This document shows positions 32,617-45,575 of a DNA stretch of 64,000 nt, piece after piece (position 1 is the stretch's first letter; each line of letters begins with the position of its first letter). The DNA is from Stictocephala bisonia (lineage: Eukaryota; Arthropoda; Insecta; Hemiptera; Membracidae): NCBI GenBank assembly GCA_035578905.1, contig JAQJVL010000110.1, forward strand, positions 1,883,131 through 1,947,130. The letters are read 5' to 3'. The notes under the pieces are model-generated. The model worked only from the letters and a program-made list of their open reading frames with translations. It made no database searches and had not been told where the DNA came from. The position numbers and the translations under genes were made by a program.

Positions 32617-34580
32617 TTCGCACATGCACGCGCTTCTCCACTTGTATGTGTGAGTACAGAGCAGGTGTGTGGTGTGAGTGATGGTGATAAGGTCACAACT
32701 AGAGGACACATGCACGCTCTATTCCACTTGTATGTGTGAGTACAGAGCAGGTATGTAGTGTGAGTGATAGTGATAAGGTCACAACTAGAGGACACATGCA
32801 CGCGCTACTCCACTTGTATGTGTGAGTACCGAACAGGTGTGCGGTGTGAGTGATGGTGATAAGGTCAAACCTAGATGACACATGCACACGCTACTCCACT
32901 TGTATGTGTGAGTACCGAACAGGTGTGCGGTGTGAGTGATGGTGATGAGGTCACAACTAGAGGACACATGCACGCGCTATTCCACTTGTATGTGTGAGTA
33001 CCGAACAGGTGTGCGGTGTGAGTGATGGTGATAAGGTCACAACTAGAGGACACATGCACGCTCTATTCCACTTGTATGTGTGAGTACAGAACAGGTGTGC
33101 GGTGTGAGTGGTGGTGATAAGGTCAAACCTAGATGACACATGCACACGCTACTCCACTTGTATGTGTGAGTACCGAACAGGTGTGCGGTGTGGGTGATGG
33201 TGATGAGATCACAACTAGAGGACACATGCACGCGCTATTCCACTTGTATGTGTGAGTACCGAACAGGTGTGCGGTGTGAGTGATGGTGATAAGGTCACAA
33301 CTAGAGGACACATGCACGCGCTACTCCACTTGTATGTGTGAGTACCGAACAGGTGTGCGGTGTGGGTGATGGTGATGAGGTCACAACTAGAGGACACATG
33401 CACGCGCTACTCCACTTGTATGTGTGAGTACAGAGCAGGTGTGTGGTGTGAGTGATGGTGATAAGGTCACAACTAGAGGACACATGCACGCGCTACTCCA
33501 CTTGTATGTGTGAGTACCGAACAGGTGTGCGGTGTGGGTGATGGTGATGAGGTCACAACTAGAGGTCACATGCATGCGCTACTCCACTTGTATGTGTGAG
33601 TACAGAGCAGGTGTGTGGTGTGAGTGATGGTGATAAGGTCACAACTAGAGGACACATGCACGCTCTATTCCACTTGTATGTGTGAGTACAGAACAAGTGT
33701 GCGATGTGGGTGATGGTGATAAGATCACAACTAGAGGACACATGCACGCGCTATTCCACTTGTATGTGTGAGTACCGAACAGGTGTGCGGTGTGAGTGAT
33801 GGTGATAAGGTCACAACTAGAGGACACATGCACGCGCTACTCCACTTGTATGTGTGAGTACCGAACAGGTGTGCGGTGTGGGTGATGGTGATGAGGTCAC
33901 AACTAGAGGACACATGCACGCGCTACTCCACTTGTATGTGTGAGTACATAACAAGTGTGCGATGTGGGTGATGGTGATAAAATCACAACTAGAGGTCACA
34001 TGCATGCGCTACTCCACTTGTATGTGTGAGTACAGAACAGGTGTGGGGTGTGGGTGATAGTGATAAGGTCACAACTAGAGGACACATGCACGCGCTATTC
34101 CACTTGTATGTGTGAGTACATAACAGGTGTGCGGTGTGAGTGGTGGTGATAAGGTCAAACCTAGATGACACATGCACACGCTACTCCACTTGTATGTGTG
34201 AGTACCGAACAGGTGTGCGGTGTGGGTGATGGTGATGAGATCACAACTAGAGGACACATGCACGCGCTATTCCACTTGTATGTGTGAGTACCGAACAGGT
34301 GTGCGGTGTGAGTGATGGTGATAAGGTCACAACTAGAGGACACATGCACGCGCTACTCCACTTGTATGTGTGAGTACCGAACAGGTGTGCGGTGTGAGTG
34401 ATGGTGATAAGGTCAAACCTAGATGACACATGCACACGCTACTCCACTTGTATGTGTGAGTACAGAACAGGTGTGCGATGTGGGTGATGGTGATGAGGTC
34501 ATAACTAGACGACACATGCACGCGCTACTCCACTTGTATGTGTGAGTACAGAGCCGGTGTGTGTGGGTATAGTGATTGTT
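32617..34580. repeat. 86-bp minisatellite array, about 22.5 copies
   Basis: CCACTTGTATGTGTGAGTAC recurs at exact 86-bp spacing from 32638 to 34530 (22 x 86 = 1892) without a single indel. The rest of the unit includes AACAGGTGTGCGGTGTGAG and GGTCACAACTAGAGGACAC. Variant units recur at set distances. The unit pair at 33129 is identical in minus-strand translation to that at 34161 (12 units away), and 33215 matches 33731 (6 units). This indicates block duplication. The staggered 62-codon minus-strand frames are repeat artefacts. Confidence 0.95.
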
Positions 34581-36400
34581 CTGTCGTTTTTGCTACTGTC
34601 CTTTAACACACGTTAAAGTATTTAAACCCGAAATACTTTATGTAATCCACCGTTAAAGTCTCCATCTCGTTCTTCGTGTCATTAGATGTCAGAAAGAATA
34701 AAATTCCGACAATGCCATAATACTTTATAATTTTAATTTATGTCGTATAATTATTTCTTTGCAATAGACTTTTCTCAGAGCTGTTAAAACAAATCACTAT
34801 TTTAATAATAGAACGTAGTTTGCTGGCGCAAGAGGAATTGCTCTTGTAAACATAAAACCAATTTTATACCAGAGGTAAAGTTTAATTTTAAATTAATAAT
34901 TTATTTAAATGTGTCCCCTAATGTTTGGTTTCTAACTTAGTAAAAAAAGTAAACAAAAATCTAGGGAAAATGTCTTATTTATAAGTGTTTATTGTATTTC
35001 GTGAGTTTTACTAGGCCATATTAAATGTAAATATTTATGTTTGATCTGTGCTAGAATTATCTTTCGACCCATCCTCAAACGTTATTAGAAGTCAAGTTCT
35101 GTGTTATGGTTTTAATCATTCATTTCCTAATTCCAGACATGTAAGCTATAAAATACCTTATTTTATGAAATAAGCCTAGGTTGTTGGACGGTAGCAAGTC
35201 TCTACACTTGTAGACCTGAAAGCGTTAAACCATGACGAAGTTGTGTTCGTAGAGTTTCAATCCCAATGGAATTTAGTCCTCTGAAAATTGAGATTGAAGA
35301 ATGAAACAAAACCAAACATACACGAACAAAACTGCCGGTTATGACATACTGTATTTGTTTGTTCAAAAAACTAAATTTTAAAAATAGTCTTAGACATGAT
35401 AACTTCCCGAGTATTCAAAGGATTTTAAATTTTAAAAAGGACGAAGTAAATGTATTTTGTATAACTTAGAAAAACGTCAATCGAGGAACATTCATTTGAA
35501 GAATCATTGGCAAAAGGCTATAAGGCAGCTCAGCCATTTTAGCAGGAAGAGCGTAAATTTAAGCGTGCAATGAGTGCTACTGAATATTGCGTCTTTTCAC
35601 TGATAAGGTTCACGTTAAATCTGTTCATTTTAAAGAGATGTGCGAAGCAATATATTAAGACATACATGGCAGTTGAATGGTTGGGTACATGAAGATTTGT
35701 TTATTGGCTGTATAGTGAGTGTACTCAATAAAATCTATAAAACCAACCTGTTTTATTAACGATCTAAGACGATCATGAAGGTCGTAATTCTAACAAAATT
35801 TATAACCTGTTAAAACATAACAGCTAGTTGTAATGAACTGATTGATGTATATATTCTCCATGACACTTCTCATCACCGGCTAACTACACAGTAAAAGAAA
35901 TACTTAATGTAATAGGTTTTACGACGTTTCCGTCCCGCAGATGTTAACAACAGGTTCTTCAAAATAACTTTCTAAAAATTGTATGTAAATTTAACTATTA
36001 CAATATTTATTTACAGCTTTTGAGTACTATATATTATGAAAGTGTTTCCTCATATAATAAAAAAAGACTGATTTATTTACAGTCAGAATTTTTAACCATT
36101 TAACATATTTTATACGAGTACAATAAGATATTTTTTAAAATAAATTAATTTAAGTATCAAAACTTCAATTTACTGGTTTTCCTGGCTTGTTGAGTAAGAA
36201 TATAAGAGAATTACGTTATATTGTCTGCAAATTTTATATTAACTTACAAACTACTCAACTCAAATGAGAGGTAGAGTAGCCTATATTTCCGCCAAACCCC
36301 CGCCCCCCGTTATCACGTATGTGATGAAGTGCCGTAATGTATTTCCCTATCAGTCTGTAATTAGTTATGGGAATCAATATTACATCCGGCTCTTAGCTAG
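34581..36400. other. AT-rich sequence, nothing recognised
   Basis: No supported gene or repeat on either strand apart from short homopolymer runs near 36297-36310. Confidence 0.4.
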
Positions 36401-36601
36401 AGTATGTGAGTGAGAGGATGGACTGCATCTGTTTACGGCGGTGGGGGGGGGGAGGAGAGGGGAGAGCCACGTCGTCAAAATTGGAAACAGGACGGGAAAC
36501 AATCGGCCGGCGGCGGTCTAACGTTATCGTGGAAATTGGCCGCTGTCGAAGATGGCAAAAACTGGTCAATATGCCACAGCACGGTGCGGGATTAAAAACT
36601 C

Positions 36602-39150
36602 GTTGGAGTCTTGAGGTAGGGCAGGTTTCCGCAGATGGCTCTGTCTGCAGCTGCTGAGACTAGCTACTTGAGAGATCAACGTAGTGGCTCGCTCCTGAAA
36701 CACGGTCTAACTCCTATCGTTGGAGTCTTGAGGTAGGGCAGGTTTCCGTAGATGGCTCTGTCTGCAGCTGCTGAGACTAGCTACTTGAGAGATCAACGTA
36801 GTGGCTCGCTCCTGAAACACGGGCTAACTCCTATCGTTGGAGTCTTGAGGTAGGGCAGGTTTCCGCAGATGATTGTGTCTGCTGCTGCTGCTGAGACTAG
36901 CTACTTGAGAGGTCAACGTAGTGGCTCGCTCCTGAAACACGGTCTAACTCCTATCGTTGGAGTCTTGAGATAGGGCAGGTTTCCACAGATGGCTCTGTCT
37001 TCTGCTTTTAAGACTAGCTACTATAGAGTTCAACGTAGTGCCTCGCTCCTGAAACACAGCCCAACTCCTATCGTTGGAGTCTTGAGGTAGGGCAGTTTTC
37101 CGCAAATGGCTCTGTCTGCAGCTGCTGAGACTAGCTACTTGAGAGATCAACGTAGTGGCTCGCTCCTGAAACACAGCCCAACTCCTATCGTTGGAGTCTT
37201 GAGGTAGGGCAGGTTTCCACAGATGGCTCTGTCTTCTGCTTTTAAGACTAGCTACTATAGAGTTCAACGTAGTGCCTCGCTCCTGAAACACAGCCCAACT
37301 CCTATCGTTGGAGTCTTGAGGTAGGGCAGGTTTCCGCAGATGGCTCTGTCTGCAGCTGCTGAGACTAGCTACTACAGGGCTCAACTAGTGATTCCCTTCT
37401 GAAACACAGCCCAACTCCTATCGTTGGAGTCTTGAGGTAGGGCAGGTTTCCACAGATGGCTCTGTCTTCTGCTTTTAAGACTAGCTACTATAGAGTTCAA
37501 CGTAGTAACTCGCTCCTGAAACACGCCCTAATTCCTATTGTTGGAGTCTTGAGGTAGGGCAGGTTTCCGCAGATGACTGTGTCTACTGCTGCTGAGACTA
37601 GCTACTTGAGAGATCAACGTAGTGGCTCGCTCCTGAAACACGGTCTAACTCCTATCGTTAGAGTCTTGAGGTAGGGCAGGTTTCCGTAGATGGCTGCAGC
37701 TGCTGAGACTAGCTACTTGAGAGATCAACGTAGTAACTCGCTCCTGAAACACGCCCTAATTCCTATTGTTGGAGTCTTGAGGTAGGGCAGGTTTCCGCAG
37801 ATGACTGTGTCTGCTGCTGCTGAGACTAGCTACTTGAGAGATCAACGTAGTGGCTCGCTCCTGAAACACGGTCTAACTCCTATCGTTGGAGTCTTGAGGT
37901 AGGGCAGGTTTCCGTAGATGGCTGCAGCTGCTGAGACTAGCTACTTGAGAGGTCAACGTAGTGGCCCGCTCCTGAAACACGGTCTAACTCCTATCGTTGG
38001 AGTCTTGAGGTAGGGCAGGTTTCCGCAGATGATTGTGTCTGCTGCTGCTGAGACTAGCTACTTGAGAGGTCAACGTAGTGGCTCGCTCCTGAAACACGGT
38101 CTAACTCCTATCGTTGGAGTCTTGAAGTAGGGCAGGTTTCCGTAGATGGCTGCAGCTGCTGAGACTAGCTACTTGAGAGGTCAACGTAGTGGCTCGCTCC
38201 TGAAACACGGTCTAACTCCTATCGTTGGAGTCTTGAGGTAGGGCAGGTTTCCGCAGATGATTGTGTCTGCTGCTGCTGAGACTAGCTACTTGAGAGATCA
38301 ACGTAGTGGCTCGCTCCTGAAACACGGTCTAACTCCTATCGTTGGAGTCTTGAGGTAGGGCAGGTTTCCGTAGATGGCTGCAGCTGCTGAGACTAGCTAC
38401 TTGAGAGGTCAACGTAGTGGCTCGCTCCTGAAACACGGTCTAACTCCTATCGTTGGAGTCTTGAGGTAGGGCAGGTTTCCGCAGATGATTGTGTCTGCTG
38501 CTGCTGAGACTAGCTACTTGAGAGGTCAACGTAGTGGCTCGCTCCTGAAACACGGTCTAACTCCTATCGTTGGAGTCTTGAGGTAGGGCAGGTTTCCGCA
38601 GATGACTGTGTCTGCTGCTGCTGAGACTAGCTACTTGAGAGGTCAACGTAGTGGCTCGCTCCTGAAACACGGTCTAACTCCTATCGTTGGAGTCTTGAGG
38701 TAGGGCAGGCTTCCGCAGATGGCTGCAGCTGATGAGACTAGCTACTACAGAGCTCAACGTAGTGACTCCCTCCTGAAACACATTCCAACTCCTATCGCTG
38801 GAGTCTTGGGGTAGGTCAGTTTTCCACAGATGGCTCTGTCTGCTGATTCTAAAACTAGCTACTACAGAGCTCAACGTAGTGACTCGCAATTGAAACACGA
38901 CCTAACTCCTATTGTTTGAGTCTTCAGGTAGGATAGGTTTCTACAGATGACTGTGTCTGCTGCTGCTGAGACTAGCTACTTGAGAGATCAACGTAGTGCC
39001 TCGCTCCTGAAACACAGCCTAACTCCTATCGTTGGAGTCTTGAGGTAGGACAGGTTTATGTAGATGGCTTTGTCTGTAGCTGCTGAGACTAGATACTACA
39101 TAGCTCAACGTAGTGACTCCCTACTGAAACACAGCCCAACTCCTATCATG
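36602..39150. repeat. About 117-bp satellite-like array, about 22 copies, with dimeric higher-order units
   Basis: Units start GTTGGAGTCTTGAGGTAGGG and include GCTGAGACTAGCTACTTGAG and GCTCGCTCCTGAAACACGG. Between about 37658 and 38570 a 117-bp form (GATGATTGTGTCTGCTGCTG) alternates with a 112-bp form (GATGGCTGCAGCTGCTG). This gives dimers of about 229 bp. The flanking parts hold a third form with TCTTCTGCTTTTAAGACTAG. Some stretches stay open on the minus strand because 117 is divisible by three. Confidence 0.93.
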
Positions 39151-39192
39151 TGAAAACTCCTATCTTCACTACTTATAAGTATTAGCATTGAT

Positions 39193-39425
39193 TTTATACA
39201 CAAATAGATTTCCCATCCAATGTTAAATTTTGAGTCTCAAAATATCAGCTGTTTTTGTGGTCCATTGTGGAGCGCTAGTGTAGCTCCATGTAAATGTAAT
39301 GCAGTTTAAAACAGCTGTGGTTGCGGGCCACACTAACTAACAAAATTACTGCCACAAATATTCCTATTAGATGGTTTATCTATTGTAGGTGTATATAATC
39401 AAGGGTATTGGTGTCAAAATTACAA
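39193..39425 (+). repeat. Dispersed repeat family R1, copy 2
   Basis: It matches 14855-15078 and 48488-48680: AGATTTCCCATCCAATG, GTCCATTGTGGAGC, GTAATGCAGTTTAAA, ACTGCCACAAATATTCCTAT, TCAAGGGTA. Confidence 0.65.
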
Positions 39426-40693
39426 TACAAGATCTGTACAAATTGGTGCAAAGGAAATGTTTACAATCGTTAAGGTTAGGATTAATTATTTAGTCCTATC
39501 TGATGTCTCAGTACAGTAATGAGATGGGTTGGTTAACGGTACTTCTTGATATAAAACAATCTAGAGTGTAAACGTTTTTGCTATATATCTCATTATGGAT
39601 AATCAAATACTACACATATTGTACTAGGAGAATTTCATTTTTGGGTTTAAAGAAGTCTTACCAGTCTCTAATTATTACCTTATTTTTAGAATGAACAGAA
39701 AAATGAATATTCCACTACATTTTTAGTTGAACAGCTGTTAAAATTTGATATCAGATCAATCATTCGTTAATTAAATACCAGGTGGGCCATGATAAGTCAC
39801 TAGTCACAAGCAGTTACTCAGTATCTAGAAAATAATTTTCCTCAGCTGGTAGTTTTACCCCAACTGTAATTTCAAAAATTTGTCTTGATCTTGTTTAAAG
39901 TTTGTTGTTGTGTTTTGCATCCTCACAATTTTAACATGACAAACTCGTATTTCTAATTTATAAACGTAAATGACTCTTTTTATCTTATTACAGTCATTTT
40001 AGCTTAGTTTTAAATGTGACATTTTAGTGTTAGGACACAATATAAACGTTTGATTGTACTTGATAAAACAACTCTTTGACAAATCTTCTAATCGGTCAAA
40101 TGTTGCATGTATTATAAGGGCGTTTAGATGACGTTAATAAATAAAATAAATAAATATCACATGCATCTCCTATGACGTGACATGGGCGAAATGGCAACAA
40201 CAAATAAACATAACAAATTCCCGTATAAGCAATTCCAGCTGAGTAGTGGTTCTGTATATAGCTTGTTTACTATTTAGTTGAACACTTCCTTGTGATTGGT
40301 AGATTTAGTTACTAGTTTTTGATAGAAAAATCAAATCAGCTGATTTCACCCATATGACGTCACAGTCTACTGAGCAGCATCATCGTGATACTACCACAAA
40401 ATAATGTATATTATACTGTGATACTATGTCCTTCAGCTACTGTGCTCAGTATCAATTTGAATGTAGTTACCAGCTGTCTGCTTGATACAAAAACTCTGTA
40501 TTGAGGTTAAGTCAATGTTAATTTACGCAGGTTAAGTCAATTTTTGTAACAGAGCCAAATAAATACAATGATAAAACTAAAATATCAAAATACGATAATC
40601 TATCACTATGCATTTGTGTTAAGTGACTTATGGCCCACCATGTATATAAATAATTGGGTTAACTATATTGATTGACGTGTCCAATAGTCTTAC

Positions 40694-40975
40694 CAAAGAT
40701 AGAGAAAGGAAAGGTGTGAAGAGGCTGGTCTAGGGACCATATGGTGGCTCCTACACACTGGACGACGGCCAAGAGAAACTTCCACGGTCTGGACCAAATT
40801 GAGCAACAAATCATTGTTAGTAAATTGACAAACGTAGCAGGGCCGTCGTTAATGTGCTGGGTGAGCGATGTGCGCAGCAGGAGTGACCTGAGTTCGATAA
40901 GATTGATAAGAGGTAAAAACCTCCAGGAGAGCGGCTGAAGCCAGGATATCTTGATTGCAAACTGTTCGTTAGTCA
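40694..40975 (-). CDS. Candidate coding exon, function unknown
   Basis: On the minus strand a TGTTTAG acceptor and a TTTG/GTAAGA donor bound 282 nt with one open frame (about 93 codons). It contains FAIKISWLQPLSWRFLPLIN and FVNLLTMICCSIWSRPWKFL, so it has hydrophobic stretches. G+C is higher than the flanks. The exon would begin and end in phase 1. A 29-nt candidate exon upstream (45604-45576) ends in a compatible phase. I recognise no family. It could be a pseudogene fragment. Confidence 0.35.
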
Positions 40976-41248
40976 CTAAACACGGCAATTTGTTAATGTG
41001 GATAAAATCAGGGATATTGATGTCCAACCAACTACCTTCACAATTTTAAAAGAGTGTTTCCTTTTAGATAAAAGATCCTTGTCGCATGTTTTAGTAAACA
41101 CGTAGTTCATATTTCTCTCAGAGGCTGACGCTCTATAATCCACATCATTAAGCCTCACCTGGCTGTAAGCCCAAATCCCCCGCTGTTTTCCCCCAATATA
41201 CAAAATAGCCGAGATTTTGATAAGATTGAAAAAATACCCTGGTGGGAT

Positions 41249-41745
41249 CTCAATATAATATAAAATCAAAAACCGATGTACGTTCTTGAAATCTCCGAGA
41301 CCTCAGAACAGATTTTGACTAAATTTGGAGGGAAGTTAGCTTTATTATCATATAGATCCATTAAGGAAGGTTTTATCGCAATTCCATTCCTAAGGGGTTG
41401 AAACAGCCCTTCAGCGTTTATGTTTTTCATTGGAATTAATTTCATTTAGTAACTTATTTGAAGTAGCTGAATAAAAATGACACAAGAGTTTGTTAAATCT
41501 TAATATACAAAATAAAAAACGATGTACTCACTCATCACGAAATACCAAAGTCCTTTGAAGAGATTTTGATGAAGCTTAAATGGAAGTTATCTTTCGTATT
41601 ATGGAGATCCGCTGGAAAAGAATTTTTCAAAATTCCATTTCCAAGGTGTAGAGACAGCCCCTCGAAGTTTACTTTTTTTCCAAAATAGTAGCATTGCCAT
41701 TAATTTAATTATATAATTTATTTCAAGTAGCTGATACAAAAAACA
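41249..41745 (+). repeat. Dispersed repeat family R2, two tandem copies
   Basis: Two similar segments of about 250 bp follow each other. Both have TCWWAATATA, ACGATGTAC, AGATTTTGA, GGAAGTTA, GATCC and ACAGCCC in the same order. An inverted third copy lies at 54712-54945. Confidence 0.6.
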
Positions 41746-42329
41746 TGAGCCTGACGCAAAAGCTTGGCTGATTTGGTTTTCTTTGTGAAACGTTTAAGGC
41801 CATTCCTACTAAGTATAACATGATTACACTACTCTGCATTCTCCTAAGGTGGTCTTTGGGGTTTCTAGACTATAAAACATTGTTATGTAGGAGAACAGCA
41901 ATAGGCTTTAACATTGAGAGAACCGCAAAGGGAAGGATAATCAGGCGCAGAGTAAGGAGTGTCCAGCTGTGGCTAGTATAATACGAAAGGAATTTATAAA
42001 TCGAAGATAAATTCTAGTTGAAGATTTAAAACTCAACTAATCATCATTAGTTCGAGTTTTAGATGATCACTTAAAAATTTTATGATTATACTGCATATTA
42101 CGTTCTTTCAAACAACAAACTTCAATAACTGTATGATACAAACAAATTGATGAAGTTTTGTCCAATAATGAATCAGTCTAGAGACCCGTAGTTCTATATA
42201 TACTGTGCATGTGTTATTGTTGACTGTAGAAAGTCAAGACCCGTGCTGTCGAAGTTTCACTATTTTAATGCCAGGCCATTTAGATGCAGGTTGTTATGAT
42301 TGCTGACGGGTGGTGATGGATATTTTTGC

Positions 42330-42530
42330 ACCACAGAATGTCACGCGAAGAAAAACAGATAGTAAACAAAGGGCGGGTAACAAATGATAGACTCGGATGC
42401 GAGCTGGTCGAGCGGGGACCGGTCCGACAACCGGCGGCGGGAGTCCAGACTATTGTATTTAAATTGGCAAATCCATCTTGGCCTGTCTGCATTGTGACTG
42501 GAGACTGCTAATTGATGGGACAGAACGAAC
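42330..42530. other. GC-richer block, possible regulatory DNA
   Basis: The block contains CGGCGGCGGGAGTCC and a homeodomain-like CTAATTGATGG near its end. No coherent reading frame is recognised. Confidence 0.2.
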
Positions 42531-42540
42531 ACTAGATATC

Positions 42541-42770
42541 ACCCGGTTATCCGGACGATGAGCATGCACTGCTGATATCTGTAGAGAAGACGCGAGCATG
42601 GACGTGACAAATCCATACTATGCCGTGTGCGAACGACTGTAACCAGGTTATCCGGACGATGAGCATGCACTGCTGATATCTGTAGAGAAGACGCTAGCAT
42701 AGACGTGACAAATCAACACCGTACGAACCCCGGTTATCCGAACAATGGGAACCTACTACTGGTATCCGTA
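42541..42770. repeat. Tandem repeat, about 101-bp unit, about 2.5 copies
   Basis: GGTTATCCGGACGATGAGCA followed by CTGATATCTGTAGAGAAGAC occurs at 42545 and again at 42646. A diverged third copy starts near 42732. Confidence 0.8.
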
Positions 42771-42884
42771 TAAAAGGTTAGTGTCCTCATTTTAAAGTAT
42801 AAGCTATCAACAAGGTTCAACCTAGAATTATCTGGATCATTGTATTGCGATGTGGTCTTAAGTAACAAAAAGTGCATGTAACTA

Positions 42885-42990
42885 AGGGTGAGTCGTTCTC
42901 CTCTCTCACTGAAGTGTCTTCCACGACGAGAGTTGTTCTCTCCTCTCTAGAGGTTTCTCGATGATCCTTTCTCTCTTCTCAAAGTTTTCA
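42885..42990 (-). repeat. GAGAGAAC-type repeat array, short, inverted relative to 44200-44490
   Basis: Two to three units with GAGTTGTTCTCTCCTCTC and TCTCGATGATCCTTTCTCTC are the reverse complement type of the units at 44200-44490. Confidence 0.5.
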
Positions 42991-43852
42991 AGACGAAAAT
43001 CGATTACTCTTAAAAACGAACAATTCAAAAAGTAACAGACAAAATCTGTTATTAACTAAATTCTAAGTTTAGTTGCACAACACATGAGTACTACGTATAT
43101 TTTTGGTAAGTTCTCCGTAGAAACGCAATACTACAGCGTGTTTGTGCTGCGGATACTGCCACAATAAAATTTCTCTCATAAAAAAATTACGAACTACGAT
43201 TCTAAACTCACCTCGCTTCATTTGATCAAAAATATAACAAAAATTTGTGATGTATATATTTTTAACTTTAGCAATTGTGAACGTGTAAATACATAACCCA
43301 TAGTCCTTTTAAAACTCAATCCTTCAACACAATTAGTAACTGCACGAATTGTCTTCGTATGTGTTACACCAACAAGTCCCAAGTGAAGCAGCCTCCCATG
43401 TTGTGATACATATTACTTGACAACTGGTCTCATTTTAATGAACACGGACTGATCGTGTTCCGAGCATGGCCATAAAGTGATTGAGACATTCTCCTTTGGA
43501 GCGAGCGTAGGTCGAATAATGGCATTTATCCTTAGAACAGGATCACTTTGGCGAGATGCTAGAATATAAACCTGTTAAATGATTTTATGTTGTGCCATCT
43601 TTTGTTATCGTTTTGCAAGTATTATACCCTTTTATTTGTCATCACAAAGCATCGTTTGCGTTCCGTCTGCAATCCCTATAAAGTAAGTGGGTTTTAAAAC
43701 TTTTAAAAGAAAGTGAGCTGAAAGGACACCTTAGATCTAGACAAATTATACTGTTAAGTAATGGCAGATTATTATATTATCCGTCAGAATTACAAAGTCT
43801 CTTAAACGTTTATATCATTCAAGTACTTTTGATATGCGCAAGTAGTTAGTTC

Positions 43853-43856
<4 letters not shown>

Positions 43857-43930
<74 letters not shown>
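43857..43930. repeat. (TA)n microsatellite
   Basis: About 36 TA units with one CA interruption. Confidence 0.97.
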
Positions 43931-44199
43931 CCTTCTGTGTATTTTAGCTTTTCCAAAAAATATGTCCTTTGAACTTTTAGGTTCCTTCAATTTGAGGTTC
44001 TGCTAAAACTCTTCAGAGACATTAAATGTGGATGTTTAATACTTTTAGTATGCTGATACTGTATAAATATATTAAAATCGTTTAAGCTGTCTACAATTCT
44101 TCAACAGAAAAGTTCTACAAAATAATCATGTTATGAAATGTTTTGATTGGAAACTAAGAAGAAATAAGAGTAGATGTGCATAGAAGAAGCCTCAATGAA

Positions 44200-44490
44200 G
44201 AGGTATCGACTCTATTCTAAAAAAATCCAAGAGAGGAGAGAACTACTCTCGTCGTAGAAAACATCTTAGAAAGGAAAGAATAGCTCTCATCTAAAAAATA
44301 TTTTAGAGAGGAGAGAACGTCTCTCGTCATGTTATTATGCCTAGAGGGGAGAGAACAGCTCTCGTCTAGAAAAAAAAAACTCAGAAAGAAGAGAATGCCT
44401 CTCGGCGTGGAAAAACCTCAGAGAGGAAAGAGTAACTCTCCCCGTAGAAAACACATCAGAGAGAGGGCACAACTCTGGTCAAGGTACTAG
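44200..44490 (+). repeat. About 40-45-bp repeat, about 6 copies (GAGAGGAGAGAAC-type)
   Basis: Units read CAGAGAGGAGAGAACAGCTCTCGTC plus an A-rich linker. Each unit contains a small GAGA/TCTC inverted repeat. Confidence 0.7.
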
Positions 44491-44734
44491 GGGGTCCAAT
44501 TTTTAAAATTTGGATTGCTCATTTGTATTTTCATTGAAATCTGTTTCTGCTGTTAACGATGTTTTCAGGTAATATATTTATTAACGTTCGCAGACCCCAG
44601 ACCACTTAAAAAAAATATTTTTGACACATTAACAAATGTGTAATGCATAATGGAAAGAAATTATTTTACTTACAGTGGTCCTGACTAACAATATCAACAT
44701 GTGATTATATAAAAGCACTTTTTTATTTACAACT

Positions 44735-45285
44735 GACTTTCAATTTCTCAAATATGCAGTAGCATAAAGAAATTACGGTATTGTGATCGTAAACAAAGTT
44801 TTTTTTACAAGTTGGTCTAAAAATCCATTTTAGGGTCTCCTGAACAAACAAACAAAAATTGGGGTTTTCAAACAAATGTTTTGGTGTCTGTACAGTTCGC
44901 TGGAGATCAAACGGATGGATAAATTTTTATGACATTTTGTATGTATGTGTATTTAGCCAATATCTCCAAAACATTTTTTCACTTTTTTGAAATTTTAGTG
45001 TTTTTTATTTGTATAGGCAAAAACAAACAAAAACGGGATTTTCTCAGGAACGTCTCCAACGCTTTTGATTACATTTTCAGAAAAGATGTGAATTGTAATT
45101 TGAAATATTTTAATTAAAACCGCATGTCTCTCACTTGAATAGTTTTTGAGTTATAGCAAAAAAACATATTTGGGAATCAAACTGTTAGTTTTCGACGTTT
45201 TGGTTTTTTAGTGTTTTTTATGGGAGAAAGTTCGTGTCAATTCTTTGGAATCATTTGTTTTATTAAAATAAAAGTAGAAAACAAC
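44735..45285 (+). repeat. Dispersed repeat family R3, copy 1
   Basis: It shares with 58042-58905 and 61753-62285 the words AAGTTGGTCTAAAAATCC, TTCGCTGGAGATCAAACG, CATTTTTTCACTTTTTTGAA, GGGAATCAAACTG in fixed order. AT-rich and non-coding. Family unknown. Confidence 0.75.
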
Positions 45286-45575
45286 TTTTTTAGTTGTTAC
45301 CTTTAGTATTAACAATAACAATTAAATTACCTTACTACGTGAACTGCTCAAATATTTTTTGTCGTCCTAAAAACGTCACGATAATGTTACACATGTTTTA
45401 CAATCGGTAAGTGAGAACCATTTAATTGTTCTAACCTTAACTAGGGTCCTTCTGTCAGACCTTTGTTATTTGGTAGGAAACATTTCAGTTTGTGTTAATC
45501 TATACACAATTAGGAGTATAAAATGTTTCAGAATGGCACGTAATACTAAATACAAGGTTAAAAATATAAACTTAC

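Noticed and set aside
32487..34521. Series of 62-residue minus-strand ORFs spaced 86 bp apart
   Set aside because: They are the same repeat unit read in rotating frames. Since 86 is not a multiple of three, they cannot form one protein and are artefacts of the array.
32617..34580. CRISPR-like array
   Set aside because: The repeats are contiguous with no unique spacers, and the context is eukaryotic with introns and retrotransposons.
36944..37384. 146-residue minus-strand ORF with a 39-residue repeat
   Set aside because: It lies wholly inside the 117-bp satellite. Openness follows from unit length, and other units carry frame-breaking length changes.
40976..41269. 97-residue minus-strand ORF just upstream of the candidate exon
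   Set aside because: Its possible internal splice to the 40975 block fails on phase and gives an immediate stop. Its start overlaps repeat family R2.
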